This document shows positions 1 to 8,022 of a DNA stretch of 64,000 nt, one piece after another (within the stretch, counting starts at the first letter, position 1; each line of letters begins with the position of its first letter). The DNA is from Methanobacterium sp. Its GTDB lineage: Archaea > Methanobacteriota > Methanobacteria > Methanobacteriales > Methanobacteriaceae. The stretch is from assembly GCF_038562635.1 (NCBI RefSeq), contig NZ_JBCFBO010000001.1:248001-312000 (forward strand), written 5' to 3'. Both the position numbers and the translations under genes were made by a program. The notes under the pieces were generated by a model that worked only from the letters and a program-made list of their open reading frames with translations, searched no databases and had not been told where the DNA came from.

Positions 1-231
1 AGAACTTAAACCTGCAGATATCCCGAATATTACAATTTTTATTTAAAAAAAACAATATAGTGCTTCAATTAATTATTTAGCCCTGTAAAAAAGGTATTGA
101 AAAATATGAGGTAAAATATAAGTTGAATCATAACTGAGAGCTGTTCAACGTTTATTTTACTATTCCAATCATATATTAGTCCATCATAGTTTTAGGAACC
201 ACATCAAATGATTAATCAACTAAATGGTTAA

Positions 232-990
232 TTAATCATAGTTCTGGTTATTTTTATATATGTTGTACTGATAGCTGTCATTAACTGTTTTGTAGTTTTC
301 ATTTAACAATCCCTGGTCATAATAGGATTGTAGAGTTGCATAATTTTTTAACTCAAAATCCCTGTAGGGGTTGTTAAAGTAAGGGAAGAGCATTCCTTTA
401 ATTGTATATACATATGCAGGAATTATTCCATAGGTTTGGGTTAATATCTGGAAATACAGTGGGAATCCACATCCTTGAACTAGAATTGGGTTGTCCTGCC
501 TGACAGTTCCATGCCATACCAGCGGAAGCGGACCCTGTTGTCCATGTTCCTGGGCGAGTTCGTTGACGTGAGCCATCATCTCGTCGTAAGTGTCATAAAC
601 ATGCCCATCAGACATGTATTTATACCTGCCGTCAGGAACACCAAATAAAGCCACTTTAAACGAATCCAAAAAGTTAACCTGGCTTATATTAATCGAACCG
701 TTACCTTGGGTGTCAATAAAACCTACTTCTATTATATATACACCACTATCGTTGTAGCTGCGGTAGTTGGAACTTCCAGTAAAATGTACTACCAGAGCAC
801 ATTTAGATCCTCTTTCTTCTGCATATTTTACCAAAAGTTCGGAGTCAGGATGTCCAGGATACATATCTGGATTTGCCAGTTTAACAAACGAAAGCCTTCC
901 TAAAGGTTCAATAGGACCATTTGAAACTGTGACATAAGAATAACCTATAATAAGAGCTAAAATACCTAATGTAATTAGTAACCATTTCAT
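232..990 (-). CDS. Membrane-anchored protein of unknown function, paralog A
   Basis: A 252-residue protein with one hydrophobic N-terminal segment (about residues 3-22), which acts as a signal anchor or uncleaved signal peptide; the rest is soluble and probably outside the cell. I do not recognise the family. It is a tandem paralog of the gene just upstream (1014-1799), matching it along the whole length, with conserved blocks around NPDMYPGH, YRSY, the central FLDSFKVALFGVPDGRYKY region, and a C-terminal NPYRDFELKN. Three cysteines are not arranged as a motif. The 23-bp gap to the neighbour suggests co-transcription. Part of the central region is identical at DNA level to the paralog. Confidence 0.8.
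   Translation of the reverse strand: MKWLLITLGILALIIGYSYVTVSNGPIEPLGRLSFVKLANPDMYPGHPDSELLVKYAEERGSKCALVVHFTGSSNYRSYNDSGVYIIEVGFIDTQGNGSINISQVNFLDSFKVALFGVPDGRYKYMSDGHVYDTYDEMMAHVNELAQEHGQQGPLPLVWHGTVRQDNPILVQGCGFPLYFQILTQTYGIIPAYVYTIKGMLFPYFNNPYRDFELKNYATLQSYYDQGLLNENYKTVNDSYQYNIYKNNQNYD
524..684. repeat. 161-bp tract identical to 1333-1493
   Basis: Positions 524-684 and 1333-1493 match base for base, including third codon positions, and the identity stops sharply at both ends (C/T at 523/1332 and T/C at 685/1494). The flanking coding sequence of the two paralogs is clearly diverged. This is the signature of a recent gene-conversion tract between tandem paralogs. Confidence 0.9.
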
Positions 991-1013
991 TTTTTATTCA
1001 CCATAATTTTAAA

Positions 1014-1799
1014 TCACGCACTATCGTAGCTCTGGCTGTTGTTTTCGTACAGCTGCTTGTAATATTGAAGGGCAGTTTTGTTACCCTTTGTATTGGTCTC
1101 ATAATTTATGTTTAATAACCCCTGATTATAATCATCTTGTAACTGTGAAGCATTTTTAAGCTCAAAATCACGGTAAGGATCATTAAAGTACGGTGCAAAC
1201 ATCCCAGATAACGTATACACATAAGCAGGAATAATTCCATATGTTTTAGTTAATATCTGGAAGTATAATGGGAACCCTTCTCCAGGAGTTATTATAGGAT
1301 TTCCCTGCCTTACTGTTCCTTTATAAAACATTGGAAGCGGACCCTGTTGTCCATGTTCCTGGGCGAGTTCGTTGACGTGAGCCATCATCTCGTCGTAAGT
1401 GTCATAAACATGCCCATCAGACATGTATTTATACCTGCCGTCAGGAACACCAAATAAAGCCACTTTAAACGAATCCAAAAAGTTAACCTGGCTCATATTT
1501 ATTGAACCCATACCCTGAGTGTCAATAAATGCTACCTCAATTATATACACATTGCCCTCCTGATAACTACGATAATTAGAACCACCATACAATTGCAGTA
1601 CCAATGCACACTTAGATCCTGTAGCCTCAGCTTCTTTAGCAAGGAGTTCAGAATGAATATGGCCAGGATACATATCTGGATTTGCTAACTTAACAAATGC
1701 AAGCCTCCCCATAGGTTCAATAGGACCATCTGAAACTGTAATATATGAATAACCTACAATAAGGGCTAAAATGCATAATGAGGCTAATAACCATTTCAT
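1014..1799 (-). CDS. Membrane-anchored protein of unknown function, paralog B
   Basis: A 261-residue protein with an N-terminal hydrophobic anchor (about residues 3-22) and a soluble extracytoplasmic body. It is the upstream member of a tandem pair with 232-990. The two proteins align end to end; outside the central block they differ at many positions, but the central block from FLDSF to QQGPLP is identical. The C-terminus is nine residues longer and rich in Asn, Gln and Ser. No catalytic motif is visible and I do not recognise the family. The AT-rich region upstream (1800-1949) separates it from feoB and can hold its promoter. Confidence 0.8.
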   Translation of the reverse strand: MKWLLASLCILALIVGYSYITVSDGPIEPMGRLAFVKLANPDMYPGHIHSELLAKEAEATGSKCALVLQLYGGSNYRSYQEGNVYIIEVAFIDTQGMGSINMSQVNFLDSFKVALFGVPDGRYKYMSDGHVYDTYDEMMAHVNELAQEHGQQGPLPMFYKGTVRQGNPIITPGEGFPLYFQILTKTYGIIPAYVYTLSGMFAPYFNDPYRDFELKNASQLQDDYNQGLLNINYETNTKGNKTALQYYKQLYENNSQSYDSA

Positions 1800-1949
1800 T
1801 TTATATTCACCATAAATTAACGATAACTTAACATTAACTAACTATACTTAAAGTATTTATTCCATAATTACACCCAAATCAGCATTTTTACAATTAACTT
1901 AGTATTACTTTTGTAATTATGGTTAAATTAACTAAAATTAAAAATTAGT

Positions 1950-3983
1950 TTAGAATACTAAAGAAAGTACTCTAAACGCTATCCCCCCAATAACTATGGC
2001 TGTGACAAGGTTAGCTGCAGATATATATGCCGCGGCTTTCACTCCAAATTCGCGGATCAATATTGTGATGGTAGACAGGCATGGAATGAACAGCATAGAT
2101 ACAAGGGCCAGCACTATAAATTGAACCGGTGTTAAAAAGGCAGCTAGATTTGGGCCAACCAAAGTCACCAGCATTAAAAGAACAAATTCTTTTCTAACAA
2201 TACCAAATATTAGAAGAATACCTGAAATTGCTGGAAGACCTAACCACATAACGGTAATAGGAGTTAATGCGGCATTTATAGGTCCTAAAACGCCGAGAAC
2301 ATACAGGGCCTGTATAATTGCACTGGCAATAACATATATTGGAAGTACCAGATAAATCAAGGATTTAGTCCGTGTCCATGTCTGTTTGAGTGCAGTTGAT
2401 AAGGATGGTACTTTAAAGGAATGCATTTCCATTATCAATCCTGTTGACTCGCCAGGTACCACTTTTAAAGCAATTCTACCCATTATAAATATAATTGCAA
2501 GGTCAATGGCATAAAGTGCAATCGCCCACCATATGTTGACAAAAACCGCTACAAGACCAAGAACTATGATGGTTCTTGCTGCACATGGTGCAAATGTAAT
2601 AGCAAATGATGCAAGCAGCCTTTCACGTCGTGTTTCTAAAATACGGGTCTGGTCAATAGCTGGAACATTACATCCATAACCAAGGATCATAGGGATAAGT
2701 GCCTTCCCGTGCAGCCCTATTTTATGCATCAGTGTATCCATCATAAATGCAACCCTGGTTAATATTCCAGAATTTTCAATTAGACTGAGCATTATATAAA
2801 ATGGAACTACAAACGGTATAACAAGTGTAACCCCTGCTACAATACCTCCAAATGCACCGTTCCATAGAACGCTTGCTAAACCTCCACTTACTTGAGGATC
2901 TACAGGTTGGAAGAAGCTAAAAGCGTCTGAAAGCAAACCTGAAAAGAAATTCCCAACTACAAATGTCCATAAAAGCAGTCCACCTATTACCAGAGCAGAA
3001 GTGATATAACCATAGACCCTGTGTGTAACTATCCTGTCCAGTTTCTCTGAGAATGTGATTTTTATTTCACTCTGCATCTGAGCTCCTTCTGCAATTCTGT
3101 TTGCAAGGGCATATCTTTCAGATGCAATAACAGAAAAAGAGGGTTCCCTATGAATATCTTCTATTTCCTCTGCCAGATCATATGCTAAATTGGTAACCTC
3201 TTCAGATTTAGATTTCACTAACTTTTGAATCTCTGGATCGTTTTCTATCAGCTTTATAGCTACCCACCGCGATGGATATCCTAAATCAAGATTTTTAGAC
3301 TGAATTAAATTAGTTAGTTCTTGAATTTTATTTTCCACTTCACTACCATATTCCAATGTAACAGCTTTATTTTCCTTTTTTTCTGCTATTTCTATGGCTG
3401 TTTCCATTAATTCGTGTAATCCTTCCCCTCTTACAGCTACAGTAGCAACAACTGGTACTCCTAATGCTGCCTGCAGTTTTTCAGTATCGATATTAATTCC
3501 TTTTTGTTTGGCTATATCAATCTGATTAACACATATAACTAACGGCACTTCCATTTCCACAAGCTGCATTGTAAAAAATAGATTTCTCTCTAAAACGGCA
3601 GCATCAACAACATTAATAACAACGTCAGGTTTTTCCAGTGCAATATATTCCCTTGATACAATTTCTTCCAGTGAATATGTAGAAAAAGAATATATTCCTG
3701 GTAAATCAATTACATCGATGTCATAACCTTCAAAATGAAGTTTACCTTCTGCTCTCTCAATTGTTTTTCCAGGCCAGTTCCCTATAATCTGGTTGGAACC
3801 TGTAAGATCATTAAAAATAACACTTTTACCAACATTAGCGTTTCCTGCTAGTGCAATTGTAAAATCAGGTGCTGTTTTATTATTTTGCCCGTGTTTATGT
3901 CTATTCTGGTGCCTTTTACCATGATTTTTTCCATTCCCTGATTTTTGAGGTTTGTTTTCGCCAGATCCAGCCAATATCAGCAC
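1950..3983 (-). CDS. feoB: Ferrous iron transporter FeoB
   Basis: Fe(II) uptake permease of the FeoB family, 677 residues. The N-terminal G domain shows P-loop GNANVGKS (47-54), DLPG (93-96) and NQID (152-155); helical spacer region follows, then a polytopic membrane domain with the family signature GYGCNVPAI and the Gate regions. The chosen start is GTG at 3983, overlapping the 3' end of the upstream DtxR gene by 7 bp, so translation is probably coupled. The first 38 residues are an extra, low-complexity segment rich in His, Lys and Asn (six His) before the G domain. No separate feoA lies next to it; the FeoA-like fold is found in the C-terminal part of the upstream regulator. Iron-dependent control by that regulator is likely. 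Confidence 0.95.
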   Translation of the reverse strand: MLILAGSGENKPQKSGNGKNHGKRHQNRHKHGQNNKTAPDFTIALAGNANVGKSVIFNDLTGSNQIIGNWPGKTIERAEGKLHFEGYDIDVIDLPGIYSFSTYSLEEIVSREYIALEKPDVVINVVDAAVLERNLFFTMQLVEMEVPLVICVNQIDIAKQKGINIDTEKLQAALGVPVVATVAVRGEGLHELMETAIEIAEKKENKAVTLEYGSEVENKIQELTNLIQSKNLDLGYPSRWVAIKLIENDPEIQKLVKSKSEEVTNLAYDLAEEIEDIHREPSFSVIASERYALANRIAEGAQMQSEIKITFSEKLDRIVTHRVYGYITSALVIGGLLLWTFVVGNFFSGLLSDAFSFFQPVDPQVSGGLASVLWNGAFGGIVAGVTLVIPFVVPFYIMLSLIENSGILTRVAFMMDTLMHKIGLHGKALIPMILGYGCNVPAIDQTRILETRRERLLASFAITFAPCAARTIIVLGLVAVFVNIWWAIALYAIDLAIIFIMGRIALKVVPGESTGLIMEMHSFKVPSLSTALKQTWTRTKSLIYLVLPIYVIASAIIQALYVLGVLGPINAALTPITVMWLGLPAISGILLIFGIVRKEFVLLMLVTLVGPNLAAFLTPVQFIVLALVSMLFIPCLSTITILIREFGVKAAAYISAANLVTAIVIGGIAFRVLSLVF

Positions 3984-4714
3984 CCCATCTCATCACAAGC
4001 TTCAATAAAAACGTTTGAAGCTATATCTCGACCAAGGGCAAGTTTTGATCCTCTAACTGCAACTTCAACAGGGCCTCCGAGTGGAGCAACTTTGATTACA
4101 CTTATAATTGCGCCAATGGTAATTCCCATATCTAAAAGCCTTCGAATTACCTTGTGATCTCCCCTTATAAAACTTACTCTACCTTTTTTGTGTTCGTTAA
4201 GGTCAAGTATTGAGATTAGGTTTTCATTCCTCTTTCCAACTTCTTCCACATCTACTTCTTTCCTTTCTTTGCATTCTTCACAGGTTGTAAATTTTAAATC
4301 ACATTCTGGAATAACGCTGTCACCAGGACATTTATTAGGCTGTTCTAAAAGATGGCAAAGTGCTCTTTCTGCATCGTCAGAGAGTACATGTTCCATTTCA
4401 CATGCCTGGTCATGAATCTTATCACTTTTGATCTTTAAGATGTCACATAAAAATCGTTCAATTAATCTATGCTTTCTGGTGATTTTTTTTGCAATTTTAA
4501 GGCCTTCCTCTGTCAATACCACTCCTTTATATGGAGAATATTCTACGTAGCCTTTAACTGCTAGTTTTTTAAGCATTTGGGTAGCGCTTGCTGGTGCAAT
4601 TTTTAGATTTTCTGAAATCATTGATGTTGAAACCCTTTCTCCGTTTGGGCCAAGTTTGTATAATAGTTCAAGATATTCCTCTACATTTCCGCTAATTGTT
4701 GTATTCTTTGGCAT
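3977..4714 (-). CDS. DtxR/MntR-family metal-dependent repressor with FeoA-like domain
   Basis: A 245-residue metalloregulator. Residues 1-65 form the winged helix (NVEEYLELLYKL, ATQMLKKL), followed by the metal-binding dimerisation helix region (residues 75-150) with His and Glu ligands such as the CEMEHVLSDDAERAL segment, and a C-terminal SH3/FeoA-like domain (about 165-240). Six Cys between residues 117 and 150, including CEEC, are more than in classic DtxR and may bind metal. It is the first gene of an operon with feoB, overlapping it by 7 bp. Its promoter carries two matching palindromes (4714-4729 and 4768-4785), so autoregulation by iron or manganese is likely. The metal cannot be read from the sequence; iron is inferred from feoB. 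Confidence 0.92.
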   Translation of the reverse strand: MPKNTTISGNVEEYLELLYKLGPNGERVSTSMISENLKIAPASATQMLKKLAVKGYVEYSPYKGVVLTEEGLKIAKKITRKHRLIERFLCDILKIKSDKIHDQACEMEHVLSDDAERALCHLLEQPNKCPGDSVIPECDLKFTTCEECKERKEVDVEEVGKRNENLISILDLNEHKKGRVSFIRGDHKVIRRLLDMGITIGAIISVIKVAPLGGPVEVAVRGSKLALGRDIASNVFIEACDEMGC

Positions 4715-4785
4715 TTAGGTCCACCTAAAACATTAATAACTATAGTTATTGGAGAAGCTATATAAAGTTTTGGGTATGCCTAAAA
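4714..4785 (-). promoter_or_regulatory. dtxR-feoB promoter with two DtxR-type operators
   Basis: Read on the minus strand: a palindrome with arms TTTTAGG and CCCAAAA around 4 nt (4768-4785), then a TATA box TTTATATA (4760-4767), a perfect 16-bp palindrome AATAACTATAGTTATT (4735-4750) close to the expected start of transcription, and a second palindrome TTTAGG-N4-CCTAAA (4714-4729) that contains the ribosome binding site AGGTGG and touches the start codon. The two TTTAGG-N4 sites share sequence and spacing, resemble known DtxR-type TTAGG/CCTAA operators, and sit where they would block TFB/TBP binding and transcription start or translation. Confidence 0.7.
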
Positions 4786-5112
4786 ATTAAAATATTAATT
4801 TACAAATAAGCATAAAAAATACATCCATGTCCTTAAGTAATGTAATATTTTCATGGGAATATCTAAACTACACATTTTTAATTTTTATATTAAAATTGCA
4901 ACAGGAAGTATCTCATGCGCATGCCATAGACATGAACTATAATAATATTTAGATCCAACATGCATGCCCTACATATAAATAGAATTTAAAATTAAGATTT
5001 GAATTATTTTAGAATTAATTTGATAAGTAATATTAATCCTGAACTCATAATGAATTCAGGAATAAAATGTTAACGACCAAATTAACAATATTTTACTTTA
5101 TTTTTAAGTTAA

Positions 5113-5210
5113 TGTCCTGGACACTTTTAGGGGCAAGTGTCCAGGGAGACTTTTTATGGTCCATATAAAAATATTTCCTAATGATTTATATATATTTGCA
5201 TATCGAGTAA
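5113..5210. repeat. Hairpin repeat, copy 1 (copy 2 at 5430-5516)
   Basis: Two related stretches of about 90-100 bp, 315 bp apart, lie in the 900-bp gene-free region between dtxR and 5690. Each starts with a strong stem, arms CCTGGACACTT and AAGTGTCCAGG in copy 1 and CCTGGACACTT and AAGTGTCCAG in copy 2, followed by a diverged shared tail (ATGGTC, TAATGA, TTATATA, TTTGCATATC). The arms are retained while the tail has drifted. Could be a small structured RNA or a decayed short mobile element; no coding frame is seen. The rest of 4786-5689 shows nothing else clear. Confidence 0.6.
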
Positions 5211-5429
5211 CCAGTTAATACCTACAGTAATTATTTTATATTCTTAAACGCTACCTATAAAATAATTGAAATTAATTCAATAAATTAATTTTTATTAAAT
5301 CCATATACTAAAATAAAGACCCGTATTTTTTATATAATTTATTTAAAAATAAACAACTACCTATTTTATTTCTATAAACGATAATTTACCCATATATTTT
5401 AAAAATAACAACTTTCCTCAATTTTAGGA

Positions 5430-5516
5430 TCCTGGACACTTTATGCGCAAGTGTCCAGAGTACATATGGTCAATTTAAATACATTCATAATGACTTATAT
5501 ACTTTTGCGTATCTAC
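5430..5516. repeat. Hairpin repeat, copy 2
   Basis: Second copy of the element at 5113-5210. The stem arms are CCTGGACACTT and AAGTGTCCAG with a short loop; the tail shares ATGGTC, TAATGA, TTATATA and TTTGCGTATC with copy 1, with several substitutions and a few small gaps. Confidence 0.6.
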
Positions 5517-5689
5517 CCTATTTTTAAAACAATTAAAATTATTATTTATTACTATTCTATTATGCCCCTAATTAATTTATAGCCTGTTTTATACAAGAAA
5601 TTTTCTAAAATTCAATATATTCCGAAATAGATATAAATAAGCTCATGGATAAAGGTATCTGTTAAGTTAAATTTCTGGAAGTAAAAAAT

Positions 5690-6253
5690 ATGGCAGGATT
5701 TGGTAGGGGAGCTGCAATACTCATAAGTATAATGGTTGGTCTTATTATTTTACCCTTACTTGGAATTAAAGGCCTATTTGCCATTGTTATAATTGGTTTT
5801 ATTGCAAATTATCTCACTGTAAATAATCAAAGAGGTTATCTAATAGGTGCGATTGCTGGAGGCGCAATTGGCCTTATCGTCTTTATATGCGGCTTTTTTG
5901 TTTCACCTGTACTTCCTGATCTTCCAACTTTATCCAGTTCCAAAATGATTAAATTAGAATTATGGGGATTATCTACTTTACTAATCGGGTTTTTTGTTTT
6001 AATTGTAACTTGTACTGGACTTGGAGCAATCGGAGGAGCGATAGTACAAAAAATATTTACAAAGAAAAGTGAAACCGAAAAATACAAAAAAAGAGATAAG
6101 CCTCAAAGAAACTTTAACAAGTATTTAAAATTAATTTTAAATAGAAACAAACACCCGAAAAGCTTTAATAATAGATCAGGAAAGACTTTGAGTAGAAATA
6201 AAAGGCAGAAAAGCTTTAATAATAAACCAAGAAGAAGTTTAAAAAAGAAATAA
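5690..6253 (+). CDS. Membrane protein with basic repeat tail
   Basis: A 187-residue protein with four hydrophobic segments (about residues 8-27, 29-45, 50-72 and 93-118) and a long, strongly basic C-terminal tail from residue 125. The tail contains an imperfect repeat built on KSFNN and LSRNK-like units (for example HPKSFNNRSG and RQKSFNNKP), so this part is low-complexity and probably cytoplasmic, able to touch nucleic acid or acidic surfaces. The membrane part resembles the small glycine-rich membrane proteins (DUF5518-like) common in Methanobacteria, but I do not recognise the full protein. It is 51 bp upstream of the flavoprotein gene at 6305 in the same direction. Confidence 0.7.
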   Translation: MAGFGRGAAILISIMVGLIILPLLGIKGLFAIVIIGFIANYLTVNNQRGYLIGAIAGGAIGLIVFICGFFVSPVLPDLPTLSSSKMIKLELWGLSTLLIGFFVLIVTCTGLGAIGGAIVQKIFTKKSETEKYKKRDKPQRNFNKYLKLILNRNKHPKSFNNRSGKTLSRNKRQKSFNNKPRRSLKKK

Positions 6254-6304
6254 TTATTATGGAATATACATATATCATTATAACTCATATGGAAGGATAT
6301 TAAA

Positions 6305-7498
6305 ATGAAAGCCATAGTTGTAGGATCCGGTGCAGGCGGGGGAGCCATTGCAAAAGAACTTGCTAAATCAGGCATTTCAGTCACTGTAATTGAAAAAGGA
6401 CCATCTGTTAGCACTAAAAAAGCATATAAACATTATGATGTATTGAATGTAGGGACAGAAGTGTCAAGTACCATCTGTTTAGGGGGTACTACTCTTGTAA
6501 CAGCAGGGAACGCTGTGAGAACCTGTGAAGAATCTTTTAAAAAATTAGGAATTGATTTAAGCAGTGAATTTGAAGAGATAGAAAAGGAACTGTGTATAAA
6601 TACTCTTCCAGACTCACATTTTGGAGAAGGAACCAAAAAAATAATGGATGCTGCCAGATCTCTGGGCCTGGAAATTCAAAAAATGCCCAAGTTCATATAC
6701 CCTGATTTATGTAAACCCTGCGGCAAGTGTTTTTTTGGCTGTCCAAGGGAAGCTAAATGGACCAGTATTAAATATATCAAAGAAGCTGAAGAATACGGAG
6801 CAGAAATTATAGATAATACTCCAATTACAGATATAATCATTTCTGATGGGAAAATAAAAGGCGTAAAAAGTGATGACAAGATATTTAAAGCAGATATTGT
6901 GATCTTATCAGCCGGTGCAATACAAACACCTCGACTACTGCAAAAGATAGGTATAAATGCAGGCAACAACCTTTTTGTAGATACATTTGTTACAGTTGGG
7001 GGAATACTTAAAAATATAAAGTACAACAAGGAAGTAACAATGAATGCCCTCATAAAATTAGATGATATGGTTTTAGGCCCTCATTTTTCAGAAATTTTAG
7101 TAAATAAGCTCAAAAAATATAAAGCTCGTAAAAAAGATATCCTGGGGCTTATGATTAAAATAAAAGATGAACCTTCAGGTAAAGTTACACAGGATAATGT
7201 AATAAAATTCAACACTGCAGAAGATATTGCTCTTTTAGCACGTGGAACTGCTATTGCCGGTGCAATATTAACTGAAGCAGGTGTAATTCCAGAAACACTG
7301 GTATCAACTTATGCAAGAGGAGCACACCCCGGTGGAACTGCTGCAATTGGTGATATTGTTGACACTAATTTACAAACTGAAATAGAAGGCCTTTATGTTG
7401 CAGATGCGAGTGTTTTCCCCGAAGCCCCGGGTGCACCACCTGTTGTTACTATTCTTGCACTTTCAAAAAGGCTTGCAAAACATATAGTTAATAAATAA
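6305..7498 (+). CDS. GMC-type FAD oxidoreductase with ferredoxin-like Cys motif
   Basis: A 397-residue flavoprotein. The N-terminal dinucleotide motif GSGAGGGAIAKEL (residues 7-19) and ending EKG (30-32) bind FAD; CLGGTTLVTAGN (58-69) and the C-terminal HPGGTAAIGD and VADASVFPEAPG segments are typical of glucose-methanol-choline oxidoreductases and related long-chain alcohol oxidases. Inserted after the first domain is C136-x2-C139-x2-C142-x3-C146-P, an exact 4Fe-4S ferredoxin spacing. It is short for a GMC enzyme (usually 500 or more), so the substrate domain is reduced. The substrate is unknown; a link between an alcohol or hydroxy-acid and a ferredoxin-like electron path is inference. RBS GGAAGGAT precedes the ATG. 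Confidence 0.82.
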   Translation: MKAIVVGSGAGGGAIAKELAKSGISVTVIEKGPSVSTKKAYKHYDVLNVGTEVSSTICLGGTTLVTAGNAVRTCEESFKKLGIDLSSEFEEIEKELCINTLPDSHFGEGTKKIMDAARSLGLEIQKMPKFIYPDLCKPCGKCFFGCPREAKWTSIKYIKEAEEYGAEIIDNTPITDIIISDGKIKGVKSDDKIFKADIVILSAGAIQTPRLLQKIGINAGNNLFVDTFVTVGGILKNIKYNKEVTMNALIKLDDMVLGPHFSEILVNKLKKYKARKKDILGLMIKIKDEPSGKVTQDNVIKFNTAEDIALLARGTAIAGAILTEAGVIPETLVSTYARGAHPGGTAAIGDIVDTNLQTEIEGLYVADASVFPEAPGAPPVVTILALSKRLAKHIVNK

Positions 7499-7540
7499 TT
7501 TTATTTTTTTAAATTAATTTATTTAATTTCTTATTTTTCT
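7499..7540 (+). terminator. T-rich terminator after the flavoprotein gene
   Basis: Directly after the stop codon come several runs of 4-7 T on the coding strand, the form of an archaeal intrinsic terminator. Confidence 0.45.
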
Positions 7541-7613
7541 AAATCAGCTTAATCTATTGTCTGAACTAAAAGTGTATAACTTAAGGAATAATGATAATTT
7601 TCCAAATATAAAC

Positions 7614-7955
7614 CTATTCCAATTTCTTTGTTCTATAAATAATCAATCCTCCGATTACGAAATTAGCAATTGCAACTATAATCAGTTCAATCCCATAAGC
7701 TGCACTTACTGTAAATCCTGTACTAAAACCTGCTGCATTCAATAACTGTATCGCCCCTAAAATCCATAAAATAACTCCAAGCACATATATGACCATGAAA
7801 CTTTTAGATAGATAAATCAACACTGCAAAGAGAATGAATATTACTCCAAATACAGTGGATGAAAATTCGAGGCTTAAGATTCCCCATATTGCCACAAGAA
7901 TAGTAAGTCTCTTAATCCATTTCTGTCTCTTTTCATCAACTGGTTTTTCATTCAA
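7614..7955 (-). CDS. Small four-helix membrane protein
   Basis: A 113-residue protein with hydrophobic segments at about residues 16-32, 34-48, 53-71 and 83-107 and charged ends (N-terminal KRQKWIKR, C-terminal RTKK). A good RBS AGGAGGT precedes the ATG. No motif is recognised. It lies just downstream of the P-type ATPase in the same direction, separated by 67 bp, so it may be read with it, but a functional link is not shown. Confidence 0.65.
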   Translation of the reverse strand: MNEKPVDEKRQKWIKRLTILVAIWGILSLEFSSTVFGVIFILFAVLIYLSKSFMVIYVLGVILWILGAIQLLNAAGFSTGFTVSAAYGIELIIVAIANFVIGGLIIYRTKKLE

Positions 7956-8022
7956 AATAATACCTCCTTTCTCTATTAAAGATATAATAACTTCTAATTA
8001 AGCTTAAAAGCTTATTAAATAT

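Noticed and set aside
4900..4980. CATGCGCATG and CATGCATG palindromes near 4.92-4.97 kb as operators
   Set aside because: They lie in a long gene-free region with no promoter or gene start nearby and are not repeated elsewhere in the window.
7557..7745. Plus-strand frame with several Cys (SCTYCKSC)
   Set aside because: It is antisense to the membrane protein gene at 7614-7955, which has an RBS and clear helices; the Cys frame has no RBS.
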